A stretch of DNA of 26,232 bases. Origin: a virus. A program made the translations under genes and the position numbers. The notes beneath the pieces were generated by a model. It did not search any database. It was given only the letters and a program-made list of their open reading frames with translations, and was not told where the DNA came from. The stretch lies in IMG/VR virus record IMGVR_UViG_3300045947_000369, positions 1 to 26,232 of that record; one strand, given 5' to 3'. Positions 5,399 through 14,790 of this stretch are shown here, one piece after another (the first letter of the stretch is position 1; each line of letters begins with the position of its first letter).

Positions 5399-6820
5399 TC
5401 ACCACGCCGGGATGTAGCGGATGGTGCCGTTATCGTCAATCGGGATCCATTTCGTCGGGTTTCCGGCGGCCGGGGCGTTGGTCAGGGTTCCCGCCGCCGC
5501 GGCGGCCCCGTTGCCCAGGGCAACGCCTGCATGCAGCAGTGTGGTGGAGTGGTGGTACAAATCCATGAAGTAGCCGGCGCGCACCCGGTTGGAGGGCCGG
5601 CCGAGATCGCAGGCATTGTCCAGCTCCGGGCTGAACGTGTTCGGATCGAACACCCATTTTGAGGGGCCGCCGGGAGCGATATATAAGTCTCCGCCTGCGC
5701 CACCACTTCCAGCGCCCTGTGTTTGGATGTAAACATTACCGTCGGAATATGCCGCGATTGAAAATCGCCGCCAGTTTGCGCCATCGGTGTAGGTGTTGTA
5801 GAGGCGAAAGTCCTGCGGATTGGTCCCATTCCGCTGGGCCAGCTGGCCGGCGGCGTCGCGCAGCAGGAACGTGTCGTTGTTCCAGGCCAGGTTGCCGGAC
5901 AAATGGATATTCCGCACTTCGGCGGTCGCCCTGCCGATATCGTAGACGCCGGTCGCCAAAGGATACAGACTGTCCGTATGCAGAGCCCACAACAAGGCAT
6001 TGCCGACACCGAAATTCAATGGTCGGACGATTCCCGTGCCGTATGACGCCGTATACAGACTCAAGGCGTTGCCAATCCATCCCAGGTTCCCCGCTTCCCG
6101 GTTGGCCGGATCCGTGTACGTGTTGTAAACGGTGAAAAACTGCGGCGTCGCGCCATTCCGCAGCGCGAGATTGTTGGCCTGGTCCCGTACCAGGATCGTA
6201 TCGTTATTCCAATTCAGGTTGCCGCCGGCGCTGAGGTCGATGCCGGCGCCGAAGTAGCCGGCGCGCGCCCGGCTGGAGGCCGCGCCGATGTCGTAGGCGT
6301 TATCGCTGGCCGGCAGCCAGTGTCCGGCGGGCTCGATCCGCCACTTCGCCGGGCCGCCGAATTCAATCTGGTCGCTGGCGTTCAGCCTGAGGACGTCGAT
6401 CGGCGTCCCGGCGGCGTTCTTCCACTGCAGCGGCACGTTGTTGTCGAAAACGATAGGTAAGCCCAGGCTGCCGCTGCCGCCGCCGCTGATGATGCCCACC
6501 GCCAGCAGGTCGCAGAGATCCTGGGTCGCCGGCGTCGCTCCGATCTGAATACTGCCGAGCGTGACCTGGACGGAAACCCCCTCGATGATGCCGGCGAAGG
6601 TGACGAAATAAAAACGTGTCGGCGGGGTTGCGTCGAGCGTGGATTCCAGCAGGATGTTGATATTGCCGCTGGCGTCGAGCGTGGCGGTTTCCGCTTTCGG
6701 CACGATGATGTTGCAGTCGGCATCGAGCATCCAGTCGTTGAGCGTGAAGATGACGGTGCCGGACGTCGGGATGGTGCCGTTCGGATCGAGGACGGTTCCG
6801 GTAATCGTGATATGGGCCAT
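5399..6820 (-). CDS. Tail fibre-like / receptor-contact protein, 473 aa
   Basis: The 473-residue product has an N-terminal strand-rich domain (HITITGTVLDPNGTIPTSG, about residues 3-100) and a glycine-rich hinge (GGGSGSLG near 113-120). Repeating modules follow. WNNDT-(I/F)-L-(V/L)-RD...RNG...YNTYTD occurs twice (about 204-240 and 313-347). YDIG/CDLG...R.RAGYF-like motifs occur near 176-190, 293-306 and 404-418. Repeated beta motifs of this kind are typical of trimeric fibre shafts. It follows the tail-tip gene, the usual place for fibres. No enzymatic or chaperone motif is seen. The exact receptor is unknown. Confidence 0.75.
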   Translation of the reverse strand: MAHITITGTVLDPNGTIPTSGTVIFTLNDWMLDADCNIIVPKAETATLDASGNINILLESTLDATPPTRFYFVTFAGIIEGVSVQVTLGSIQIGATPATQDLCDLLAVGIISGGGSGSLGLPIVFDNNVPLQWKNAAGTPIDVLRLNASDQIEFGGPAKWRIEPAGHWLPASDNAYDIGAASSRARAGYFGAGIDLSAGGNLNWNNDTILVRDQANNLALRNGATPQFFTVYNTYTDPANREAGNLGWIGNALSLYTASYGTGIVRPLNFGVGNALLWALHTDSLYPLATGVYDIGRATAEVRNIHLSGNLAWNNDTFLLRDAAGQLAQRNGTNPQDFRLYNTYTDGANWRRFSIAAYSDGNVYIQTQGAGSGGAGGDLYIAPGGPSKWVFDPNTFSPELDNACDLGRPSNRVRAGYFMDLYHHSTTLLHAGVALGNGAAAAAGTLTNAPAAGNPTKWIPIDDNGTIRYIPAW

Positions 6821-6822
6821 GC

Positions 6823-7272
6823 TTACTCCGTTGATGGCGGATAGAGTGGCTGGTCCTCCGCAGGCGGCGGCGCCTGCCTGAAGACCGTCACGCCATTCAT
6901 CTGCACTTCGATATCGGTCAATCCCCAGACGCGCTCATTGGCCAGCGGCAGCAGGACGGTGGCGAAAAGATCGTCGAAAAACGCCTTCGGATAATTCCGC
7001 CGCAGGCTGCCGTTGTCGAGAAACAAGCCGGTAAAGGTCGGCTCGATAATGGACAGGTGGGCGAGGCTCGCCTGGCGCTGCGGGTCGAGGCGGAAGCGGT
7101 CGTCGGAGGCCACGCTGCCGAAACCCAGCACGAACTGCGCCACGAGATCGATGGCATTGATGCTGAACGACACCACGCGCACGCGGTCCACGTCGACGGC
7201 TTCGACGCTGCGCGCGGCCGGATCGATCATCACGGCCATGACGCCGAGCGCAGGGACGAGCTTTCCTTCCAT
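6823..7272 (-). CDS. Hypothetical tail-region protein, 149 aa
   Basis: This gene lies between the large tail-tip gene and the fibre-like gene, separated by 2-3 bases from each, so it is surely in the same transcript. The product begins MEGKLVPALGVMAVMIDPAA, is strand-rich in the first half and has an ANERVWGLTDIEVQMNG segment and a proline-rich end (APPPAEDQPLYPPSTE). It is likely a small tail-tip or fibre-attachment component by position only; the family is not recognised. Confidence 0.65.
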   Translation of the reverse strand: MEGKLVPALGVMAVMIDPAARSVEAVDVDRVRVVSFSINAIDLVAQFVLGFGSVASDDRFRLDPQRQASLAHLSIIEPTFTGLFLDNGSLRRNYPKAFFDDLFATVLLPLANERVWGLTDIEVQMNGVTVFRQAPPPAEDQPLYPPSTE

Positions 7273-7275
7273 ACG

Positions 7276-10200
7276 TTACACCGCGTTTCCTTTGATGAAG
7301 CCCGAACCGTCGATGAAAAGCGAATAGCGCGTGCCGGACAGCGTGATATGGGTGATCGTATCGCCGAAAGCGGCGCGCAGCTGGCCATCGGTGTAGATTT
7401 CGAAATTGTCGCCGAAAGCGATCGAGCTCGACTCATCCGACGCCAGCATGCCCTGGCCTTTCGGCACGCTCGGACTGCCGGGCCGCGTCCCGGACACCGG
7501 CACCTGAAAGCGTAATTGACCGGAAGCGTTGAAGGCCCGCAGGCCGTTGGTGGAATCCATCACGACGCGGGCGCCGCTCGCGGCCGTCTGGATGGTGGCG
7601 CCGGTAATCGTCCCGGCGGTGATGGTTCCCATATTCGCGTTGATGGCGCCGAGGTTCGCCACGCTGATTTTCGAGGCAATGACCGCGCCGGCCACAATCT
7701 TCGGCGTCGTCACGGCGTCCGGGCCGATCTTCGTTTCCGTTACGGCGCCGACCTCGAGCAGGTCTTCGGTAATGGCGGCCAGCGCGATGTGCAGGGTATC
7801 GACGGCGCCGGCCGCGATGTTGCCACCTTCAATGGCGCCGGCGCCGATCTCGCCGCCGGTAATGCCGTCGAAGGTTTCCGTCACCGTCGTGGCATGCACC
7901 TTGCCCTGGCCGTGCAGATTCCACAGCGCCACCCAAATATAAATCGTGGGAATGCCGGAGACGAATTTGATACGCCGCTTGCGCGAGCCGCGCTCGTCGG
8001 CCGTCGTCAGGATGCCTTCGTTGACGATCGGCGGCGGATAGTACTTCACCTTTTCTTCGAAGTGATGCCCGGCGCCGCTATCGATGACATGGAAGCCATA
8101 ACCGGACGCGCTGCGTTTCATCAATTGCGCCGGCGTGTCGATGGCGATCGTGTTGGCGCTATTCGAGACAATGCGGCCGGACCAGAACAGGCCCTCGAGG
8201 TCCCAGGAGGGCGAGACGGCGCGCGAGGGATGGAAGATCAGGAGATCTTTGCCGGCGAGCTCGTCCGCCGTCCAGCCGGGACTCGGCGTTACCGTCAGCG
8301 TCTGCGAGCCGGCCGCCATGGCGAGCGTATAACCGCTGGCGAAGCCGTCCACATACTTGGTCGACACCGGCAGGGTCGGGCTGTCGTGGATGATCGGCGA
8401 ATAGCCCCAATAGCTCGAGGAATTGGCGGTCGGGATCGTAAAGGAAATTTCAAACTCGTTGCCGGCCAGGTGGTCGCCGCCCGGATCGCCCTGCTTCAAA
8501 ACGCCCGGCGTGACCGCCGCCATGATGGCGGTATCTTCCGAGAGGTTGTCGTCGAAATTGGTGGCCCGCCCGAGCGTCGCCGACCAGGCCGAAAAGCCGA
8601 AACTGTTTTTCACCCGCGCGCGGAAATAATAGGTGCCGGGAAAGTTCGTCCGGAAGCCCTCGGTGAACGGCGGCCGCAGGCTATAGGACTGCTGGAGCGA
8701 GCGCCCGAGAGGAAACTCGAGAAAGTCGGCGCTGGTCGTGATCTCGAGTTCCGTCTCGACAATGCCGGCCCAGTTGGCGGCGCCACCGGGCTTGTCGATG
8801 CCGGCGAGAAACTCGTACTCATTGGTATTGAACGAGCCGATATTGCGCACCACGCCAATGAGCGGCGCCGCCGGGATGCCGGTATCGGCGCCGGCGCCCG
8901 AAGGCGAGGTGCTCGTCAGTGGCCCGGCCGCCGGGCCCTCGGAAAGCAGGATCGAGTAGCCCGTCACCCAGTAGTAGTAGGTCGTATCCGGCGCCACGCT
9001 GCCGTCGATGAACAGCGTCCCGTCGAGCGTATCGAGCGGCTCGAGCGGTCGCGTCGACGATGGGCTGCGGTAGATGCGGAACTCTTTGAACAGCGGCTGG
9101 AATTCCGGCGCGTATTTGTCCCAGCGCAGCGTCACGGTCGTGGCGCCGACGAAAATCTGGAAGTTGCCCGGCGCCGGCAGCACGTCGGTCACGCCGTCGA
9201 CCAGCAGCGTGAAGCGCGGATATTTGTAATTGCCGTCGGCGCCGCGGGTTTCGATGTCGGGAATAAAGCCGGTCAACGCCTTCGACAGCGCCGCAAAGAT
9301 CGTCACCACGCCCGTGACGGGAACGTGAATTGTCGTGCCTGGATTGAACAGCTCGATCACGCGGTCCCATTTCAGGCCGCCGTCCTCGCTCTTGTAGATC
9401 ACGCACGAGCGGTAATTGAGCAGCGGATCCGGTTCGGTATACAGGAACGTCAGCGCCGAGACGGGTTTGTTGTTGGCGTCGAAGGCGCCGGCCTCGAGGA
9501 CCGAAAAGGCGGTGACCGCCGGCGGTTCGGCATCGAAGGGCGGCGGCGGATCCACCCGCTCGAACTTCGTGACGGTAAATGCCGTATCGTCGAACATCGC
9601 ATTGTCATGGATCGAGGCCTCGATCACGCGCCCGAAGAGCAGTCCGCCGTCGTCGGTGCGGATCGGCTCATCATGCATGCGCAAGACGCGGAAATAGGCG
9701 GCGCCGGAGGACAGGCGCCGGCTGCGCAACTCGACGATATCGCCCGGCTCGAGGTCGGCGGTATCGCGATAGGCCGCCTTCCAGGTCGCGATGCGGTTAT
9801 TCGAGCGGCCGCCTTCGGCAAACTCCCCGGCGCGCAGGATCAGCGTGCCGATGCGGGCCGCTTCATCGAGCGTCGTCACGCCGGGCAGGCGCACGACCTT
9901 GACGAGCGGCTCCATCGACTGGTCGCCGCGCTTCAGGCCCGCTTCGCGCTGGGCGTCGCGATCCGCAATAATGGCCCGCACTTTCACATACTCGAACCCA
10001 GGCTCGAGGCTGACGAACTCGACGTGGACCTCGTTCGGTATTTCCGTCGAGAGGCGCCGGCGGAAGACGAGGCTCGAGCGGTCGTTTTCCCAGATCACGT
10101 TCCGGCCGGCAACGCTCGTGGCCGCCTCGTCGAATACCGGAATGCCCGTCAGGTTTTCCGCCTTCAGGACTTTCAGCTTCAGCTTGCCGTCTTTGTCGGG

Positions 10201-11964
10201 AAACGGCCGCAGGCACGACATCGACGAACAGAGGATGTGGAGCCATTCCGAATAGGCCTGTTTCGGGTCGACGATGCCATTGAACGTGTATCGGGGCACC
10301 AGGCCGCCTGTAAAGGTGTCCGTGACCGCTTCGTTGCAATAGGAGGCCGCCTGGACGAAAGAAGCGATATTCAGGCGCGCATGGTCGCGGCCGCCGCCGA
10401 AGCGTTTCGAGGTCATCAGGAGCATCAGGGCCCAAACCGGGTTCGTGGTGGGTTTCTCCTCGTAATCGTCCGCGTCGGCATAGACGCGCACGATTTGCCC
10501 GTACTGGATATCGGCCGCCGCGGTGATCGACTGGCCGCGGACATCCACGGCGGGATTGTTCTTCGTATTGATCCGCACCACCGCCCAGGCGGTGGCGGCG
10601 AAACCGAGGTGGTTATTGGCAAAATCCGGAATGCCGGTTCCGAAGGCCACCGTCGGATTCGGCTGGTCCTGCTGGCCGTTGTAATTCTCGAACCCGTATC
10701 CGGGCCGCGGGTCGTGGCGCGAGACGCCGTTGACGAAGAAGCTTGGACCGTTGCTCGCCGCATCGAAGATATACGCAGCCGTCCGCACGGACTGGTCGTC
10801 GTTGTCGGGATTGGTGGCGAGCAGGCCTTCCGAAATCGCCCAGAGCGATGCCATGAAGTCGTCTTCGCCTTTGGCAATCAACAGAATCGGACTGACGCGG
10901 GCGCGGCCGATGATGACCGGCAGCGTCATGCCGTAGGCGCTTTCATTGCCGGAAAACGTGATGCCATAGCTGCGGCGGCCGTCCTGCGGCGTGCGCCAGC
11001 GGCCGTATTCCGAACCCGACAGGAACGGGAAGCCGCCAAAATAATTCCGCCGCTTGATTCCGGCGCCGCTGTCGTAATTATCGTCGGGATTGTTGCCATA
11101 CATGCCGGCCCGAATACAATCCTGGGTCGTATAGGTACAGTTGGCCCGCAACACGTCCGTTCCCGGTTCATGGGCCGCCAGGGGCGTATTCATTTCCCCG
11201 CGGGAAGCCTGGATGGTTTGCTCGAAGCTGGCGTCGGGCAGGTCGGGCTGTTCAATAATCAGCAGCAGTTCATTGTCGATCCGAAGACGATGGCCTCGCC
11301 GGAATGCCGCTCCATTGGCGACGGCCACCTCCGGCCAGCGCACCGTGAAGGTCGCCGGATCCGTCGTGGCATCGATGGCGGGACTGAACCCCGACAGCAC
11401 CGGCCGGAAGCCGATATGGCCGCCGCGGCCATAGGGACAACCGGCGCCGTCGAAACGGAGCTGGCTTTGCCAATTGATGAAATTGCCGAAGTCATGCGGA
11501 CAGGGCAGCGCGATGGCGCGGCGCGGCACGCCGAAGCGCGTGGTGGCCGATTCCGGATAAGCCGTCAGGGTGGCGAATTCCGGGCTGATCTCGGACAGTT
11601 CGTCGAGCGAGCCGCTCCACTTGATGAGCGACTCATTCAGGCTCGGAATGAATTCGATGAATTCGCACGGCGCGCCGGCGAAGGATTCCGTCAGGTCGAG
11701 ATTGGTGATGGCGTCGTCCCAGTTGGCCAAAGTGATCGTCACCGGCGCGCTCTGCGCCGGATCGTGGTCGAGGCCGGAAATATCCGCCAGCCGCGGCGTA
11801 TAGATCTGCGGCGCCGGATCGCCAATGAGCTCGACGCCCTCCAGCCGGCGATTGGACCAGCGCTGTATGCCGGCGACGAGATGCACGCGCAGCGCATAGA
11901 CGATATCCGGCAGCGTCGTCTTGTTCAGCTCGGCCTGGATGGTTGGCGAGATCCCTTTCGGCAT
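7276..11964 (-). CDS. Tail-tip host-specificity protein (L-like plus J-like), 1562 aa
   Basis: Residues 1 to about 320 resemble lambda L / DUF2163-type minor tail proteins: VTITLANWDD, then cysteines 155, 176, 276 and 283 and a YFGGFPF end. This layout in relatives binds an iron-sulfur cluster or metal. Residues about 440-800 resemble the J family: NPVWALMLLMTSKRFGGG near 508-525, FNGIVDPKQAYSEWLHIL near 561-578 and DLEPGDIVEL near 737-746. Beta-rich, fibronectin-III-like modules follow. The C-terminal part is rich in G-A-I/V-T repeats (NANMGTITAGTITGATI), as in J-like proteins before their fibre ends. It would form the central tail tip that contacts the host. Antisense open frames of up to 1484 codons are artefacts of GC-rich codon use. 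Confidence 0.88.
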   Translation of the reverse strand: MPKGISPTIQAELNKTTLPDIVYALRVHLVAGIQRWSNRRLEGVELIGDPAPQIYTPRLADISGLDHDPAQSAPVTITLANWDDAITNLDLTESFAGAPCEFIEFIPSLNESLIKWSGSLDELSEISPEFATLTAYPESATTRFGVPRRAIALPCPHDFGNFINWQSQLRFDGAGCPYGRGGHIGFRPVLSGFSPAIDATTDPATFTVRWPEVAVANGAAFRRGHRLRIDNELLLIIEQPDLPDASFEQTIQASRGEMNTPLAAHEPGTDVLRANCTYTTQDCIRAGMYGNNPDDNYDSGAGIKRRNYFGGFPFLSGSEYGRWRTPQDGRRSYGITFSGNESAYGMTLPVIIGRARVSPILLIAKGEDDFMASLWAISEGLLATNPDNDDQSVRTAAYIFDAASNGPSFFVNGVSRHDPRPGYGFENYNGQQDQPNPTVAFGTGIPDFANNHLGFAATAWAVVRINTKNNPAVDVRGQSITAAADIQYGQIVRVYADADDYEEKPTTNPVWALMLLMTSKRFGGGRDHARLNIASFVQAASYCNEAVTDTFTGGLVPRYTFNGIVDPKQAYSEWLHILCSSMSCLRPFPDKDGKLKLKVLKAENLTGIPVFDEAATSVAGRNVIWENDRSSLVFRRRLSTEIPNEVHVEFVSLEPGFEYVKVRAIIADRDAQREAGLKRGDQSMEPLVKVVRLPGVTTLDEAARIGTLILRAGEFAEGGRSNNRIATWKAAYRDTADLEPGDIVELRSRRLSSGAAYFRVLRMHDEPIRTDDGGLLFGRVIEASIHDNAMFDDTAFTVTKFERVDPPPPFDAEPPAVTAFSVLEAGAFDANNKPVSALTFLYTEPDPLLNYRSCVIYKSEDGGLKWDRVIELFNPGTTIHVPVTGVVTIFAALSKALTGFIPDIETRGADGNYKYPRFTLLVDGVTDVLPAPGNFQIFVGATTVTLRWDKYAPEFQPLFKEFRIYRSPSSTRPLEPLDTLDGTLFIDGSVAPDTTYYYWVTGYSILLSEGPAAGPLTSTSPSGAGADTGIPAAPLIGVVRNIGSFNTNEYEFLAGIDKPGGAANWAGIVETELEITTSADFLEFPLGRSLQQSYSLRPPFTEGFRTNFPGTYYFRARVKNSFGFSAWSATLGRATNFDDNLSEDTAIMAAVTPGVLKQGDPGGDHLAGNEFEISFTIPTANSSSYWGYSPIIHDSPTLPVSTKYVDGFASGYTLAMAAGSQTLTVTPSPGWTADELAGKDLLIFHPSRAVSPSWDLEGLFWSGRIVSNSANTIAIDTPAQLMKRSASGYGFHVIDSGAGHHFEEKVKYYPPPIVNEGILTTADERGSRKRRIKFVSGIPTIYIWVALWNLHGQGKVHATTVTETFDGITGGEIGAGAIEGGNIAAGAVDTLHIALAAITEDLLEVGAVTETKIGPDAVTTPKIVAGAVIASKISVANLGAINANMGTITAGTITGATIQTAASGARVVMDSTNGLRAFNASGQLRFQVPVSGTRPGSPSVPKGQGMLASDESSSIAFGDNFEIYTDGQLRAAFGDTITHITLSGTRYSLFIDGSGFIKGNAV

Positions 11965-11970
11965 TTGTGA

Positions 11971-12411
11971 CTATTCGCGGACTTCGATCAATTCGATCTG
12001 GGAGCGGAAATACTGCAGCATGAACTGCTCGCGCGTCAGGTTCTGCTGCCGGTAACGCACAAGGTAGCGGCCGGTCTGATCGGTGCCGGTAATGTCCGGC
12101 TGGCCGCGCTCGACCGGGTTGTAAAAATAAAACGGATCGTAGCCGCCAAGCCGCGCCTTGAAAAAATTCCAGTGCTTGTTGGCTTCCTTGAATGCGTTGT
12201 TGGACTGATATTCCTGCGCGTTCATCGTCAGGCGAAAGATGTTGCGGCCGCGATAGGCAATGAGGCCGCCTTCGCCATTGGCCCGCGGTCCCCAGCTGCT
12301 GTTCAGGTTGATGCGCTGCTCGTAGCCGTCGCCAAAATCGAAGACATGCGTGCTGTAGACGAGCTCGTGAACGACCGGCCAGGTCAGGCGGATATTGAAA
12401 ACCGCCGGCAT
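11971..12411 (-). CDS. Minor tail protein, DUF2460-like, 146 aa
   Basis: The product begins MPAVFNIRLTWPVVHELVYS and carries THVFDFGDGYEQRINL, close to the FxxGxEQR signature of DUF2460 proteins, which are distal tail components of siphoviruses and gene transfer agents. The C-terminal half has FFKARLGGYDPFYFYNP, another typical stretch (FWRARRG..F.F.D-like). Placement directly after the tape measure gene and before the L/J-like gene matches a distal tail role. The gene abuts the tape-measure gene, with no intergenic base. Confidence 0.8.
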   Translation of the reverse strand: MPAVFNIRLTWPVVHELVYSTHVFDFGDGYEQRINLNSSWGPRANGEGGLIAYRGRNIFRLTMNAQEYQSNNAFKEANKHWNFFKARLGGYDPFYFYNPVERGQPDITGTDQTGRYLVRYRQQNLTREQFMLQYFRSQIELIEVRE

Positions 12412-14379
12412 TTAAAGTTCGTCCCCCGTCAGCTTGCTGCCCGAGGTGCGGCGAAACGTATTGTCGGTGTCGTAGAAGGTGCGCATTTTCGTTTTCAAAA
12501 ATGCGTCGGACGGCACGCCTTCCAGCCGCTCGAGGTTGCGGTTCAGGCGATCGAGCGTCGAGGTCAGTGGCGACATCATGCCGCCGCTTTCGAACGGGTT
12601 CTCGTTGAAGTAGAGCGTCCGTTCGCTGCCGGCGCGGTTGGCGAAGGGATCCGCGGTGAACGGCGCTTCCTGGGTTTTGTGGCCGAACAGCTTCGACAGG
12701 GCAAGGCCGCCGAGAATGCCGCCGCCGATGATCGCCGTCCAGGGATTCGTGAACAGCGCGCCCAGGCCGGCGAGCGCGCCGCCGCCGGCTGCCGCCGCAC
12801 CGCCCGCCACGCCGATCGACGGGATGGCCGGCGCCGCAATGGCGAGACCCGGGATCCACGAGGCATTCACGGCCGCGCCCGCCGCCACCGTGGAACCCAG
12901 CGAGGCCGCCGCGCCGCCACCGAAACCCAGCAGGCCGCCGAGTCCGGGCACGCGCCCGAGCTGGCCGAGCAGGCCGCCGCCGCCCTGGCCGCCGAGGATC
13001 GAGGTGGCGATGTTCTGGAACATCGTGCGGCCGGCCGTCAGGCCGATACCTTTGAAAAAGTCGGCGAGGCTGGCGCCCTGCTGAAAGATCATGTCGAAGA
13101 TCGCGCCCGCGGCGCTGTGGATATTCTGCAGCATCGTTTCCGTCGCGCGCTCCATCTGGGCCAGCATGCGCTCGTGCGCCGCCGCCTGGCTGTTGGCGAC
13201 ATCCTCGTTGGCTTTGATCAGCAGCGCCCGCCGTTCGTCGATCACTTCCTGGGTGCGCCGCATGATGGCGTCGAACTGCGATTCGAACATGGTGGTACTG
13301 CCAAGCGTGACCGGCGGCGGCACCACCAGGCCGCCTTTGAGGAGGGTTTCAAACTGACTGGGCGCTAATTCTTCACTGACCATGCGGGCGATCCGGGCCT
13401 GAATATCTTTCAATTGGATCAGTGCCTTGGCCGCGGCTTCTTCGGCGCGTTTTGTGGCTTCGGTCCAAGCCTTACTCGCCGCAGCGGCCGCCGCCTGATG
13501 CGCTTTGGCAGCGGCAGCGGCAGTTTCCTGCTGCGCCTTGGCGGTGTCCACAGCCGACTGCTTGACCGCCTCCGTCTGCTTGTATTCCAGCTTGGTGATT
13601 TCGAGGTTGATAGCGCGCATGTCCTCCTGTATGCGTTTCATCTCGTCCGTATCCCGGACAACGGGCCGCACGTCGGTCGGTCGCTTCGCCAGATTTTGAA
13701 ACTCCAGGCGTTCGGCCTTCTTGCGGGCTTCATCCAGTCCCGACTGCAACTGACGAAGCCGCGCCTGGCGATCGGCAATTTGCTTATCGAGCAGCTGTGC
13801 TTCGCTCGCGCCGGCAATCCGCAACATCGCCAGTTGGTGCTCTTCGAGCGCGTCCACAGCCTGCCGGTTATATTGAAGGAAATTCGCATATGCCCGCTTC
13901 GCCGTTTCATCCCAGCCGGTGATGGCGCCGGAAATCTTTTCAAACAGCGCCGGCAGCTGAGCGAGCACCTGGATCAGGCCGAGCACCGCGACGCCCGAGA
14001 ACGCCGCCGACATCGCCGGCCCGATCATGGAACTCTTCGATAAAAACTTGGTGACGCCTTCCGGCAGGTTGATGCCGATCTCGCGCGTCAGGAGCTGGAT
14101 CGACGCCGCCGCGTTTTCGGTCGACTTCACCGCCGTATCGCCGGCCTTCTTGTAGGCCTGGCCGAAGACGTCGGCTTTTTTAGCGGCGTTTTCCCAGCCC
14201 TGCGCGATCTTGTTGGCGGTGTCCGCCTTGAAGCCGCGCTCCATCAGGCCCATGGCCGCCTGCGTCTGGCGCGTCGTCTTGCCGAAATTGTCGACGGCCT
14301 GCTGCGAGGTCTTCAGGCCGTTATTGAAGTTCTGATTGGCGAGTTCGAGCTGAACGGTGAGGGTGGAGATGGGAGGCAT
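12412..14379 (-). CDS. Tail tape measure protein, 655 aa
   Basis: Tape measure proteins set tail length and leave through the tail tube. This one has an N-terminal helical part, a hydrophobic segment at about 117-146 (MIGPAMSAAFSGVAVLGLIQ), a long charged and alanine-rich coiled coil at about 170-340, and a second helical region to about 420. A glycine/alanine-rich hydrophobic block follows at about 462-565 (GGQGGGGLLGQLGRVPGLGG). It comes right after the tail chaperone/gp10-like genes. Using the general ratio of about 0.15 nm per residue, the tail would be near 100 nm, which is an estimate only. No peptidoglycan hydrolase motif is seen. Confidence 0.85.
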   Translation of the reverse strand: MPPISTLTVQLELANQNFNNGLKTSQQAVDNFGKTTRQTQAAMGLMERGFKADTANKIAQGWENAAKKADVFGQAYKKAGDTAVKSTENAAASIQLLTREIGINLPEGVTKFLSKSSMIGPAMSAAFSGVAVLGLIQVLAQLPALFEKISGAITGWDETAKRAYANFLQYNRQAVDALEEHQLAMLRIAGASEAQLLDKQIADRQARLRQLQSGLDEARKKAERLEFQNLAKRPTDVRPVVRDTDEMKRIQEDMRAINLEITKLEYKQTEAVKQSAVDTAKAQQETAAAAAKAHQAAAAAASKAWTEATKRAEEAAAKALIQLKDIQARIARMVSEELAPSQFETLLKGGLVVPPPVTLGSTTMFESQFDAIMRRTQEVIDERRALLIKANEDVANSQAAAHERMLAQMERATETMLQNIHSAAGAIFDMIFQQGASLADFFKGIGLTAGRTMFQNIATSILGGQGGGGLLGQLGRVPGLGGLLGFGGGAAASLGSTVAAGAAVNASWIPGLAIAAPAIPSIGVAGGAAAAGGGALAGLGALFTNPWTAIIGGGILGGLALSKLFGHKTQEAPFTADPFANRAGSERTLYFNENPFESGGMMSPLTSTLDRLNRNLERLEGVPSDAFLKTKMRTFYDTDNTFRRTSGSKLTGDEL

Positions 14380-14384
14380 TGGCG

Positions 14385-14786
14385 TTAATTGTTGCGGAAG
14401 TAGTCCTCTATGCCTTTGGCCAGGCGGGCCGCCATGCGCTTGACGGCGTTTTCCTTTTCGAGCTCAAAGGCGGGCCGGAGAAACGGCTTCGGCCGCTGGT
14501 GGACGGTGCCGAGTTCGGCGAAGCGGCCCATGAAACCTTTTCGCGATGGTCCGATTTTGGCGGCGAGGGTGTCCTTGGCGATCGGCTGAATATCGACCAC
14601 GATATTGTCGCGGATGCGCGAACCCGTCGTCTTCGGATCGTCCGGCGCCAGGGCTGCCGCCCGCTGCCGGATCGGCTCGGCGCCATCGCGCAAGGCGTCG
14701 ACCGCCAGTTCGACCTGGAGAACGGCCGGCAGCCCGCCGAGCGCCTTCAGCAAGGCATCGAGTCCCTGTACCGGTTCAGTCGCCAT
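14385..14786 (-). CDS. HK97 gp10-like neck/tail protein, 133 aa
   Basis: I chose the ATG at 14786 because the product from there (MATEPVQGLDALLKALGGLP) matches the start of HK97 gp10-like proteins; the longer frame upstream reads S/R-rich shadow sequence. Typical elements follow: RAAALAPDDPKTTGSRIRDN, AAKIGPSRKGFMGRFAELGT and PKPFLRPAFE with a basic helical end. The family (lambda Z / HK97 gp10) sits at the head-proximal end of the tail. Unusually, it lies after the tube and chaperone genes, just before the tape measure. Confidence 0.82.
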   Translation of the reverse strand: MATEPVQGLDALLKALGGLPAVLQVELAVDALRDGAEPIRQRAAALAPDDPKTTGSRIRDNIVVDIQPIAKDTLAAKIGPSRKGFMGRFAELGTVHQRPKPFLRPAFELEKENAVKRMAARLAKGIEDYFRNN

Positions 14787-14790
14787 TGTG

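Noticed and set aside
7516-11970. 1484-codon open frame antisense to the tail-tip gene
   Set aside because: It mirrors the 1562-aa gene, gives an R/G/A/H-rich low-complexity product without domains, and is explained by GC-rich codon use. The - strand gene has clear family motifs.
11633-12859. 408-codon - strand frame across the DUF2460-like gene
   Set aside because: It is out of frame with three well-supported genes it overlaps and is R/G-rich without motifs.
12172-13368. 398-codon + strand frame opposite the tape measure gene
   Set aside because: Arginine/alanine-rich shadow of the tape measure coding sequence with no ribosome site or family motif.
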